A stretch of DNA of 64,000 bases from Flavobacterium sp. AG291. GTDB lineage: Bacteria > Bacteroidota > Bacteroidia > Flavobacteriales > Flavobacteriaceae. The position numbers were made by a program, and so were the translations under genes. The stretch covers positions 1-64,000 of the forward strand of contig NZ_QQAR01000005.1 in assembly GCF_003350375.1 (NCBI RefSeq). The letters run 5' to 3'. Shown here one piece after another: positions 52,401 to 59,740 of this stretch. Under the pieces are notes generated by a model. It made no database searches, was not told where the DNA came from, and saw only the letters and a program-made list of their open reading frames with translations. How positions within the stretch are numbered: position 1 is the first letter of the stretch; each line of letters opens with the position of its first letter.

Positions 52401-52579
52401 TAGGAGCCGTAGGAAACAGGTCGATAGGTATGGGTGCTGTAGGTGGTATGCTTATAGGTACAGTATTTGGAGTATTTGTAATTCCAATCCTGTTCGTAAT
52501 ATTCCAGTCACTACAAGAAAAAATATCGTCAAAACCTCAACCGGAAGATAATCAGCTTGCTGAAAATACAGAAGCTTAA
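49421..52579 (+). CDS. RND efflux pump permease, HAE1/AcrB family
   Basis: The 1052-residue inner membrane transporter expels drugs or other hydrophobic compounds by proton antiport. It starts FIERPVLSTVISILITILGVLGL, the first of 12 transmembrane helices. The proton-relay acids are in ILAIGIVVDDAIVVVEAVH near 408 (helix 4) and a conserved Lys is in LIGLLAKNAILIVEFA near 944. Two large periplasmic loops are present. The family is HAE1 (hydrophobe/amphiphile), not heavy metal. It is the third gene of the operon. Confidence 0.95.
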   Translation: MLKTFIERPVLSTVISILITILGVLGLLSLPVEQYPEIAPPTVQVTATYTGANAETVLNSVVIPLEEEINGVEGMTYMTSSAANDGSANISVFFELGINPDIAAVNVQNRVSRATSKLPQAVIQTGVTTLKSQTSALMFLALYSKNPEYDGTFVQNYAKINLVPKLQRVKGVGQVNVFGAKDYSMRIWIDPEKMASFNLAPKDIQAALQEQNVEAAPGKFGENAEGVYEYVIKYKGRLSKEQDYENIVVKAIGNGNFVRLGDVAKIELGAFNYGQKNFAMGQNGVAIGVFQTSGSNANEIIDEVNSILESSKKNFPEGIDYVVPFDTKIFLDASIHKVISTLIEAFILVFIVVFLFLQDFRSTLIPAIAVPVAIIGTFFFLSLFGFSINMLTLFAMILAIGIVVDDAIVVVEAVHAKLDEGEKDAKKATLSAMSEIQGAIISITLVMAAVFIPVSFLNGPSGVFYKQFAITLAVSILISAVNALTLSPALCALFLKPHDDHHGHKKNLKQRFFDAFNSGFDAMNNKYVGSLRRLAKRKWVTAIILIVFCGITYFLFTTTPSGFIPNEDRGIIMADITLPPGTTVEKTQLAVNQLDSILASMPLVEARMNIVGFSLLNRVNGGSYAFAVIKLKDWKERTEPNQTVDAIVGELFGRTAGFKDAKVLFFTPPSVQGFGSADGFELKIQDTGDDDWATVSKVSNEFLGELMKRPEIQYAITNFNPGFPQYQMDINVERAKDAGVSVSDIFNTMQGYYGGLYTTDFNKFGKQYRVMIQAEPEQRADEKSIDKIYVRNANNQMVAISQFVDFKKIYGPEAVARFNMLKAVNVNGKSKPGYSSGDAIKAIQEVAAQHLPKTYTYEFSGMTREEIIAGNQAAGVFLLSLIFVYFLLSAQYESYILPLAVLLSLPVGIAGAIGFVKLAGLENNIYFQVALIMLIGLLAKNAILIVEFAVQRRHQGLSLVDAAIDGAKARLRPILMTSFAFILGLMPLALANGVGAVGNRSIGMGAVGGMLIGTVFGVFVIPILFVIFQSLQEKISSKPQPEDNQLAENTEA

Positions 52580-52594
52580 TTAACAGCATTAGTT

Positions 52595-54013
52595 ATGAAA
52601 TTCATAAGATCAACATATAAAATAGCAGCACTGGTTCTTAGCGGCATTCTCCTTCAGGGGTGTTTTGCCGCCAAAGAATACAAAAGGCCGGAAATGAAGG
52701 CCGAAAACCTGTACAGGTCAGAAATAGTATCTCAGGACACAATTAGCATGGCCGATATTTCATGGGACAAGATGTTTACCGACCCAATACTTCAGGGACA
52801 TATTAAAAAAGGGTTACAAAACAACTATGATATCAGGTTTGCAATCCAGAACGTAGTGGCAGCAGAAGCCAACATGAAACAGGGTAAAGCAGGTTATTTC
52901 CCCACGCTAAGCCTTGGTGCTGACTGGACGCATATCGAACAGAGTAAAAACAGCCAAATAGGCCGTATTGTGAGCCAAACCGGCGGATCGACCAATCTGG
53001 ACCAGTACCAGCTTACCGGAACCTTTGCATGGGAAGCTGATGTTTGGGGCAAAATTCGTAGTAACAAGCGTGCCTTCAGTGCTTCATATATGCAAACCAT
53101 TGCAGCTAATCAGGTTGTAAAAACACAGGTTATTACCTCTATCGCATCATACTACTATCAGCTTATGGCTCTGGATGAGCAATTGAAGATAGCGGAAGAA
53201 ACTTTAAAGAACAGAATTCAGAGTGTTGAGGCGGTGAAAGCCCTTAAAGATGGCGGAACCGTTAATGAAGTTGGCGTAAAGCAAACCGAAGCACAACAAT
53301 ATGATACTGAACTTATCATTCAGGATCTTAAAAACAATATTGTGCTTACAGAGAATTCACTGAGCATATTGCTTGGTGAACCAGCTAAAAACATTGAGCG
53401 CGGTCAGCTTGAAGCCCAAACGCTTAGTCCTGCATTACAGGTAGGCGTTTCTACCCAACTGTTACGAAACCGCCCTGATGTTGTGGCTGCCGAGTATGGT
53501 TTTATCAATGCGTTTGAGCTTACTAATGTGGCCCGAAGCAATTTTTACCCTCAGTTCAAAATTACTGCTACAGGTGGTTTACAAAGTATTGAGCTTAAAG
53601 ACTGGATTAATACCAATTCGCTTTTCGCTAATATCGTTACCGGCTTAACACAGCCTTTATGGAACGGAAGACAAATACGTACCCGTTATGAAATTGCAAA
53701 AGCACAAAACGAACAGGCTCTTGTACGTTTTGAGCAGACACTGCTAACCGCAAGTAAAGAGGTGAGCGATGCGCTTGCCAACTATGACAATGAAACCAAA
53801 AAAATTACAATTCGAACAAAACAGGTAGACGCGCTTGGCAAAGCAGCCGATTATTCGGATGAGCTATTAGAGTACGGAATGGTAAACTATCTTGAAGTAC
53901 TTATTGCTAAAAGCAATGCCCTTAACAGCGAGCTAAGCCTTGTAGATACAAAATACCGCCAGCAACTTGCCCTGATAAACTTATATAAAGCCCTTGGTGG
54001 GGGATGGCGTTAA
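52595..54013 (+). CDS. Outer membrane efflux channel lipoprotein (TolC/NodT family)
   Basis: This 472-residue protein is the outer membrane exit duct of the tripartite pump. A lipoprotein signal ends at SGILLQGC (Cys23). Two repeats of the outer membrane efflux domain are visible with the conserved RPDVVAAEYGFINAFELTNVARSNFYPQ near 294 and the final YRQQLALINLYKALGGGW. It is the last gene of the operon, 15 bases after the pump gene, and is followed by strong terminators. Confidence 0.94.
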   Translation: MKFIRSTYKIAALVLSGILLQGCFAAKEYKRPEMKAENLYRSEIVSQDTISMADISWDKMFTDPILQGHIKKGLQNNYDIRFAIQNVVAAEANMKQGKAGYFPTLSLGADWTHIEQSKNSQIGRIVSQTGGSTNLDQYQLTGTFAWEADVWGKIRSNKRAFSASYMQTIAANQVVKTQVITSIASYYYQLMALDEQLKIAEETLKNRIQSVEAVKALKDGGTVNEVGVKQTEAQQYDTELIIQDLKNNIVLTENSLSILLGEPAKNIERGQLEAQTLSPALQVGVSTQLLRNRPDVVAAEYGFINAFELTNVARSNFYPQFKITATGGLQSIELKDWINTNSLFANIVTGLTQPLWNGRQIRTRYEIAKAQNEQALVRFEQTLLTASKEVSDALANYDNETKKITIRTKQVDALGKAADYSDELLEYGMVNYLEVLIAKSNALNSELSLVDTKYRQQLALINLYKALGGGWR

Positions 54014-54017
54014 TAGC

Positions 54018-54043
54018 ATAATCCGGGCTTCCGGATTATTTTT
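54018..54043 (+). terminator. Efflux operon terminator 1
   Basis: ATAATCCGG (54018-54026) pairs with CCGGATTAT (54031-54039), loop GCTT, followed by T-run. It lies directly after the channel gene. Confidence 0.9.
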
Positions 54044-54068
54044 AGATTAATTGTTTGTTTTATGTTTG

Positions 54069-54107
54069 CTCCCCGTTATTCCACTAAATAACGGGGAGTT
54101 TCTTTTT
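54069..54107 (+). terminator. Terminator-like hairpin 2
   Basis: CTCCCCGTTATT (54069-54080) pairs perfectly with AATAACGGGGAG (54087-54098), then TTTCTTTTT. No gene lies between this and the first terminator. Confidence 0.85.
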
Positions 54108-54118
54108 AAGGTAGGGTA

Positions 54119-54151
54119 TTCACACTTTAAAATGTTTACTATTTGTGTGAA
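54119..54151 (+). other. Hairpin 3, short stem with large loop
   Basis: TTCACAC (54119-54125) pairs with GTGTGAA (54145-54151) over a 19-base loop and is followed by GTTTCTTTC. It is weaker than its neighbours and may be part of a small RNA or chance. Confidence 0.35.
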
Positions 54152-54165
54152 GTTTCTTTCTGTAA

Positions 54166-54203
54166 AAAACCACCAGCTACTCTGAGAGCGGTGGTTTTTT
54201 TAT
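54166..54203 (+). terminator. Terminator-like hairpin 4
   Basis: AAAACCACC plus GCT (54166-54178, one bulge) pairs with AGC plus GGTGGTTTT (54187-54198), followed by more T. It precedes the next lipoprotein gene by about 25 bases and has no gene of its own. Confidence 0.82.
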
Positions 54204-54227
54204 ATTTTTATGCCAAACCAATCCAAC

Positions 54228-54683
54228 ATGAAAAATATATCTAAATCGATTTTATTACTTGTCGCGCTGGCAGTCATTAGCTGCGGTAATCCCAAAAAGT
54301 TAGAAATAGTAAATCTGTATTCGGACGGAGTTTACATTATGAATCCCGCAACTGCTGAAAGCATAACTCCTGAACAATTAAGAAGAGGTGTCTTTAAAGA
54401 CATAATACACCTTAATCCGAATAGTTGCCTTAACTATGAAGGAAGCTCTTTTAGCCTGTCAGATGATTTTTTTGATAGTTATGTATTAAATGGCAAATTT
54501 ACAATCTGTTATACCACAGATAAATCTGTTGAAAAAGCAGAAAAAGAAAATACGCCAATTAAATTTACGACTTTTACTCCGGGATTCGAAATGAAAAATC
54601 TGAACGAAGTAGTAGTAAAAATAGAAAATAGAGGAGATGAACCTGAAATTGGCATCAAACTAAGTTCAAAAACAGGATTTTAA
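54228..54683 (+). CDS. Hypothetical lipoprotein
   Basis: The product is 151 residues from the ATG at 54228; an ATG at 54210 would add MPNQSN before a standard lipoprotein signal and is less likely. The signal ends at LAVISC (Cys18 from this start). The mature part is rich in Asn, Glu and Lys with only two further cysteines (SCLNYE and ICYTT). I do not recognise the family. It stands alone after a group of terminators and may end at the terminator at 54894. Confidence 0.7.
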   Translation: MKNISKSILLLVALAVISCGNPKKLEIVNLYSDGVYIMNPATAESITPEQLRRGVFKDIIHLNPNSCLNYEGSSFSLSDDFFDSYVLNGKFTICYTTDKSVEKAEKENTPIKFTTFTPGFEMKNLNEVVVKIENRGDEPEIGIKLSSKTGF

Positions 54684-54893
54684 TTCAGTAATCTGCCAAT
54701 TAAAACGATCAGATTGAGTCGAATACTCATTCACACCAATCAAATTCTAACTTAAAAAAGCACTTTACACAAACAAAACGCAACCTTTTCTCTTTTTCAC
54801 GTCTTATCTAAAAGTGATTTTAATTAATTTTTAGGATTTAGCATTCATGGGATATTGTGTTTAAGTTTTAGTTTTGTGTAATATCTCATACAG

Positions 54894-54927
54894 CCGGTTT
54901 TAGTAAATTACTAAGACCGGTTTTTTT
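54894..54927 (+). terminator. Terminator in the long intergenic region
   Basis: CCGGTTTTAGTAA and TTACTAAGACCGG (54894-54906 and 54908-54920) form a long stem with a small loop, followed by T7. It is 210 bases after the lipoprotein gene. A TAGTTTTG at 54869-54876 lies shortly before it, so a very short RNA is also possible. Confidence 0.8.
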
Positions 54928-55168
54928 ATTTAACAATACTATTCTCCTTTACATAACCCCTACAAAAGATATATTTTTAGCCCAAACCGTAACCATTAGC
55001 TTACAAATAGCTATTTTTTAAATATTTTACAAATCAACAACTACACCGTTTTCGCAATAATCACATTTTTGCTAAAAATAATCGATGAAAACATCACTTA
55101 AATCGACAAAACGCAGAAAAAATTCAAAATTCCATGTTAAAGTTTATGGTCGGTATTCGTTTTTTAGA

Positions 55169-55176
55169 TATTTTTG
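55169..55176 (+). promoter_or_regulatory. Possible promoter of the T9SS protein gene
   Basis: TATTTTTG matches the -7 box. The -33 candidate is TTTA (55143-55146), 22 bases upstream and one base off consensus. If used, the leader is about 335 bases. Confidence 0.3.
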
Positions 55177-55482
55177 CCTCGCTTAATTATTAGTATGGCT
55201 TCCAACCCATTACATACTAAAATTTAACATTACCCACCATCCATTACAACGTTTTTCAAGGCTTTAACAAGCTACGGCCGCATAACATCTTCCAATCCAA
55301 AAGATGAAATGGTTCGTAAGTGAGCCCTATAAACCCTGCTTTTAGTTGTTAAACAAGAGTTTTACAACAAGAGTCATTTCAACCAATTATCCAAAAGGAG
55401 TTGTAGTATTTCTATTTAGACGTTAATGTTAATTTAGGTACTATGTTCCATAACAGTAAGAATATGTTAAGGAAACCCGATG

Positions 55483-55501
55483 GCTAAGCAATGGGCTTAG
55501 C
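55483..55501 (+). other. Hairpin just before the T9SS protein gene
   Basis: GCTAAGC (55483-55489) pairs with GCTTAGC (55495-55501), ending 17 bases before the ATG. It could influence ribosome access; no function is shown. Confidence 0.35.
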
Positions 55502-55518
55502 TGTATGATAATTAAATA

Positions 55519-57813
55519 ATGAAACAAGCACACTTATGGCTATGCGTTTTCGTTCAATTATTTTTAAACGCTAACGCACAGCAGGACAACAATTGGTACT
55601 TTGGCCGAAATGCAGGCCTTAATTTCAGAACAGGAACCCCTGAAGCAATAACCAGCAGTACAATGAGTACTATGGAGGGAAGCGCTTCGATATCTGACAA
55701 TAATGGCAACATACTTTTCTATACAGATGGTATTAGTGTATGGAACAGGTATAATTTTAAAATGCCAAACGGAAATGGCCTTTTAGGCGATAAGTCTACT
55801 ACACAGGCTGCTGTAATTGTTCCCAAACCCGGATCACAAACAAGATATTACATTTTTACTGCCGATGATGCCGGTGGACCCGATGGGCTACGCTATTCTG
55901 AAGTAGATATGCAAGCTGACAATGGCAAAGGAGATGTGGTTAACGCTAATGTACTCTTGGTTACTCCCGTAACCGAAAAGATCACGGCTTCATATCACGC
56001 AAACGGAAATGACATCTGGATAACCACTCACCAGTGGGGTGGCAATGCTTTTTACAGCTTTAAAGTTACCAGTGCAGGTGTAAACACTGCTCCGGTAATA
56101 AGTAATACCGGACTTGTAATTGACGGAGCAGAAAATTCCGGCCACTATGCCGGCTGGATGAGCATTTCTCCCAATGGAAAAAAACTGGCATCTGCCAGCA
56201 GCCTTTTTGCTATCGAACTATTTGATTTTGAAAACACAACAGGTATTGTATCAAACCCTGTAACACTAAAAACACCGGCAAAATGCTATGGCGTGGAGTT
56301 CTCCCCTAACAGCAAATTGCTGTATGCTACAACCGATGGCCTCATTTTACAATATCAGCTAAATGCAGCCGATGTATCTGCTTCACAAATTCAGATAGGG
56401 ACAATAGATGTTGCAAGTTCAATTAAACTTGCTCCGGATTCTAAGATTTATCTGGTAGACAAATATCTGTCTCAAACCTTATCCGTTATAAAAAGGCCTA
56501 ATGTAATTGGTACAGGATGTAACGTTTCACTGAACACAATTGACCTGGGCGGAAAGGAAACATTTGTAGGACTGCCCAACTTTCTTACTTCACCGTACTA
56601 TCTTTTAGATATAAATACTGAAAACGACTGTACAGATACATCTGTAGCTTTTCAGGCTGTTAGCACTTTAGATCCTGAAGAGATAGAATGGGATTTTGGC
56701 GATGGTAACTACTCGAACAATGCTAACACAACCCATACCTATAGTACTCCCGGAACTTACACCGTAAAACTTAAGGCAAAAAGAAAAAGCCTGTCCCGTT
56801 ATTACTCAAAGCAAATTAGTGTATTCGGGGCACCCGTAGCAGGAGAAGCAACCGATATGCATTCATGCGGCAGCGCCGAAGGCTATGCTGCTTTTAACCT
56901 TGCCGAGCAAGATGCAGCCATACTGGGCAACCAGCCTGCCGATCAATTTACGGTAACTTACTATGCTACGCAGGAAGATGCAATATCTGCCAGCAATATT
57001 CTGCCAACAACTTATACCAATACTTTGAACCCACAAACAATTTATGCACGTATAAGCAGAAATAGCGGTGCTTGTTATGACATAACATCTTTTACTCTAA
57101 ATGTTACTCCCGCTCCGGTTCTCGACATGGATGACAATTATAGCTTCTGCGAAAACAGTTATGTTGTAATCAGTGCTCCAAAAGGTTTCGACAGCTATAC
57201 ATGGACCTACAATGGAAAAACGGAAAGCGGAACATATCAAAAAAGCATAAACAAAGACGGAACATATATGCTTACCGTTTCTAAAACTACAGGTGCTACG
57301 ATATGTGAAACAACTCACAGCTTTACGATTACCGAATCGCAAAAGCCACAGATAGTAAAACTGGAAACAACAGAATGGACTGACAGCACCAACTCTATTA
57401 GCGTGATAATGGCTACAACCGGTAATTACGAATATTCTATTGATGGTAATACTTATCAGGATGAACCTGTGTTTGAAAATCTTAAACCGGGAGAGTATAC
57501 CGTTATGGTAAGAGACAAAGGTGGTTGCGGACAGGATAAGGCCGAGGCTGTACTATTGATGTACCCGAAGTTCTTTACCCCGAACGGCGATGGCATTCAT
57601 GATAATTGGCAGGTAAAGCATGCATGGTTTACTTCGGAAACCAGCATAACGGTAATGGATCGCTACGGAAAGATCGTAAGTTCATTTAGAGGCAACAGCC
57701 CCGGTTGGGATGGTACTTTTAATGGCTACCAATTACCTGCAAGTGACTATTGGTTTATTATAACAAAAAAAGACGGAAAGGAATATAAGGGACATTTTTC
57801 GCTTATGCGATAG
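55519..57813 (+). CDS. T9SS type B secreted protein with PKD domain
   Basis: The 764-residue product has a signal peptide (ending LNANAQ), an N-terminal region of propeller-like repeats (about 22-360, with YFGRNAGLNFRTGTPEAI and GNILFYTDGISVWNRY), a PKD domain (about 384-420, WDFGDGNYSNN...HTYSTPGTYTVKL) and a C-terminal gliding-motility-associated type B sorting domain (about 682-764, FFTPNGDGIHDNWQV...YWFIITKKDG). The last domain directs export by the type IX secretion system and often surface attachment. The N-terminal part suggests binding or adhesion; the ligand is unknown. It is a single gene behind a long leader. Confidence 0.92.
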   Translation: MKQAHLWLCVFVQLFLNANAQQDNNWYFGRNAGLNFRTGTPEAITSSTMSTMEGSASISDNNGNILFYTDGISVWNRYNFKMPNGNGLLGDKSTTQAAVIVPKPGSQTRYYIFTADDAGGPDGLRYSEVDMQADNGKGDVVNANVLLVTPVTEKITASYHANGNDIWITTHQWGGNAFYSFKVTSAGVNTAPVISNTGLVIDGAENSGHYAGWMSISPNGKKLASASSLFAIELFDFENTTGIVSNPVTLKTPAKCYGVEFSPNSKLLYATTDGLILQYQLNAADVSASQIQIGTIDVASSIKLAPDSKIYLVDKYLSQTLSVIKRPNVIGTGCNVSLNTIDLGGKETFVGLPNFLTSPYYLLDINTENDCTDTSVAFQAVSTLDPEEIEWDFGDGNYSNNANTTHTYSTPGTYTVKLKAKRKSLSRYYSKQISVFGAPVAGEATDMHSCGSAEGYAAFNLAEQDAAILGNQPADQFTVTYYATQEDAISASNILPTTYTNTLNPQTIYARISRNSGACYDITSFTLNVTPAPVLDMDDNYSFCENSYVVISAPKGFDSYTWTYNGKTESGTYQKSINKDGTYMLTVSKTTGATICETTHSFTITESQKPQIVKLETTEWTDSTNSISVIMATTGNYEYSIDGNTYQDEPVFENLKPGEYTVMVRDKGGCGQDKAEAVLLMYPKFFTPNGDGIHDNWQVKHAWFTSETSITVMDRYGKIVSSFRGNSPGWDGTFNGYQLPASDYWFIITKKDGKEYKGHFSLMR

Positions 57814-58001
57814 CAATTAGAGAAAGGGTAAATTATTTTACAGGGATTTATTTGTTAAATCGGAATTATGATGCATTTCATCGAATTTAACATGTTAATG
57901 TTTGATAAACACAATGTTAGTTCAAAACTTATGCGTTAGATTAGCAATGCTTTAACATCTTGTTAGGAAAATTTTTTGAATAATTTAACCACAAAATTCG
58001 C

Positions 58002-58433
58002 ATGCATACCCTTCTCATAATGTTTGGCTTATTAATTACTGTAATCTTTTTTCTCATAGATAAAAATCTTTTCCCCGGCTCGGCTCTGGCCAGAAAACGT
58101 ATCCTTATGAGACTGGAAAGAAACAAGGAAAAAGACATGGAGCTTCAGGCTGAATTTGTGGCACTTGTACACGCATATGAAGCCTGGTCACATAAAGCAT
58201 TCCCTCAAACAGATGTAACTTATACAGAGTACATTAATCTTCTAAAAGAAAAATCAAGCATAGAATATTCTGATGCCGAATTTGAAAAGCTTAAATCCAG
58301 ACTCGAAAGACATCAGATATCGGACTATATCGAAAAAGTAAAAAATCAGGAAGAGGCAGTAGTAGCACTACAGGCTGATATAGCCTGCCAGAAGAAAAAA
58401 TTACAATCTCTTGATATAGCAAAGGCATCTTAA
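58002..58433 (+). CDS. Small membrane protein with coiled coil
   Basis: The 143-residue protein has one N-terminal transmembrane helix (about 4-20, LLIMFGLLITVIFFLID), then a basic stretch (ARKRILMRLERNKEK) and a long helical charged part with coiled-coil character up to the end. The basic side facing the cytoplasm would place the helices inside the cell. I do not recognise the family. It lies alone between the T9SS protein and a radical SAM gene and has its own terminator. Confidence 0.65.
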   Translation: MHTLLIMFGLLITVIFFLIDKNLFPGSALARKRILMRLERNKEKDMELQAEFVALVHAYEAWSHKAFPQTDVTYTEYINLLKEKSSIEYSDAEFEKLKSRLERHQISDYIEKVKNQEEAVVALQADIACQKKKLQSLDIAKAS

Positions 58434-58444
58434 ACTAAACAACG

Positions 58445-58479
58445 AAACCTTTTAACTCCTGTTAAGAGGTTTTGTTTTT
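58445..58479 (+). terminator. Terminator of the small membrane protein gene
   Basis: AAACCTTTTAAC (58445-58456) pairs with GTTAAGAGGTTT (58461-58472) with one G-U and is followed by a T-rich tract. Confidence 0.82.
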
Positions 58480-58588
58480 AAAGCCCTTTGTTTACTGGCA
58501 TTCCCGTTTTTGTTGATAACCTCTACCCTCTTTTAACACAAAAAGAAATGTGCTTTCACTAATTTTCTGCTGGCTAAAACAGGGAAAG

Positions 58589-59641
58589 ATGGAAAAGGAA
58601 AAAATTAAAGGACAGGGCGCGGTTACTAATATTCATAACCATTTTATTAAGAACCGCTACGAAACATCCATCTATCAGGATGATTATGAAGAGCAGATAG
58701 CCAAAACTAAAATTCTGGAAGTGTTTCCCAAAACAATAGTCAATGCAGTAAAAAGCCCCGACCTGCCCATGGCCTATTCCATGAATCCCTATCAGGGTTG
58801 CGAACATGGCTGCGCTTATTGTTTTGCCCGCCCTACTCATGAATACTGGGGCTATAGTGCCGGAGTAGATTTTGAGCGTGTTATCATGGTAAAAAAGAAT
58901 GCACCCCAGCTACTGGAGCAATTCTTTAAAAAAAGAGGTTATAAGCCGGAACCCATACTTATGTCGGGCAATACCGATTGTTATCAGCCTATAGAGAGAA
59001 AGCTTGAGATAACCCGTAAACTGCTTCAGGTATGTCTGGATTACAGACATCCGGTACATGTACTCACTAAAAACGCACTGGTAACACGCGATATAGACAT
59101 ACTAACAAAGCTTGCCGAGAAAAACCTTGTAACCGTATCGTTAAGCATCCCAACCATAAACGAAGACTTAAGACGTGTACTGGAACCAAGAACCTCATCG
59201 GTAAACACAAAACTTAAAGCTCTCGAAACACTGTCTAAAGAAGGTATCCCTACCCATGTTATGGTTGCCCCAATGATTCCGGGACTGAACACTCCTGAAA
59301 TACTGCCAATTGTAAAAACCATAGCCGAACTGGGCGCACAAAGCTTTGGCTACACACTGGTTCGCCTTAACGACACCGTTGAACCTGTTTTTATTGACTG
59401 GCTCGAGGCTCATTATCCCGACAGGAAAGATAAAGTACTGCACCAAATAAGTGAAATGCATGGCGGCAAATTAGGAGAAAAACAGGTTTTAAAACGTCAG
59501 GTTGGCGAAGGGAATATTGCCGAAATGATACATACCAGTTTTAAGATAGCCCGAAAGAAATATTTTGACAAAAAAGAATTTCCCGCATTAGCATTGCACC
59601 ATTTTGATGGTACTAAAGGCGAACAGCTGAGTCTGTTTTAA
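58589..59641 (+). CDS. PA0069 family radical SAM protein
   Basis: The product is 350 residues from the ATG at 58589, which follows AGGGAAAG; an upstream GTG at 58550 is less likely. Cys71, Cys75 and Cys78 (CEHGCAYC) form the radical SAM [4Fe-4S] site. The sequence ARPTHEYWGYSAGVDFE and MSGNTDCYQPIERKLEITR place it in the group related to spore photoproduct lyase (SplB-like) but without a known substrate. The C-terminus is LHHFDGTKGEQLSLF, where a QLSLF end can be a DNA sliding-clamp binding motif. A role in DNA repair is therefore possible but unproven. Confidence 0.88.
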   Translation: MEKEKIKGQGAVTNIHNHFIKNRYETSIYQDDYEEQIAKTKILEVFPKTIVNAVKSPDLPMAYSMNPYQGCEHGCAYCFARPTHEYWGYSAGVDFERVIMVKKNAPQLLEQFFKKRGYKPEPILMSGNTDCYQPIERKLEITRKLLQVCLDYRHPVHVLTKNALVTRDIDILTKLAEKNLVTVSLSIPTINEDLRRVLEPRTSSVNTKLKALETLSKEGIPTHVMVAPMIPGLNTPEILPIVKTIAELGAQSFGYTLVRLNDTVEPVFIDWLEAHYPDRKDKVLHQISEMHGGKLGEKQVLKRQVGEGNIAEMIHTSFKIARKKYFDKKEFPALALHHFDGTKGEQLSLF

Positions 59642-59656
59642 CTCATAGTGTTTTTT

Positions 59657-59729
59657 GTCATTGCGAGCGTAATGCAATGAAGCGTGGCAATCTCTTTCAG
59701 ATTGCTTCGTCGTCTCTCCTCGCAATGAC
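59657..59729 (+). repeat. Dispersed palindromic repeat, full copy E
   Basis: It begins GTCATTGCGAGCG and ends CTCGCAATGAC, with inner arms GGCAATCT and AGATTGC. It lies between two convergent genes and could act as a bidirectional hairpin at their 3' ends. Confidence 0.78.
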
Positions 59730-59740
59730 AAATAAGAGTA

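Larger units (their letters stand above)
54684..55518. other. Long gene-free region with terminator and putative leader
   Basis: No gene of normal size is visible in 835 bases. A strong terminator lies at 54894-54927. A TATTTTTG at 55169-55176 could start a leader of about 330 nt for the T9SS-secreted protein; it holds three tiny ATG-to-stop ORFs (55195-55227, 55304-55345, 55443-55487) and a hairpin at 55483-55501. The stretch 54930-55160 is very AT-rich and shows nothing else that I can name. Confidence 0.55.

Noticed and set aside
54869..54927. Small RNA gene from a TAGTTTTG box to the next terminator
   Set aside because: No -33 box is at the proper distance and the RNA would be under 50 bases; kept only as a remark with the terminator.
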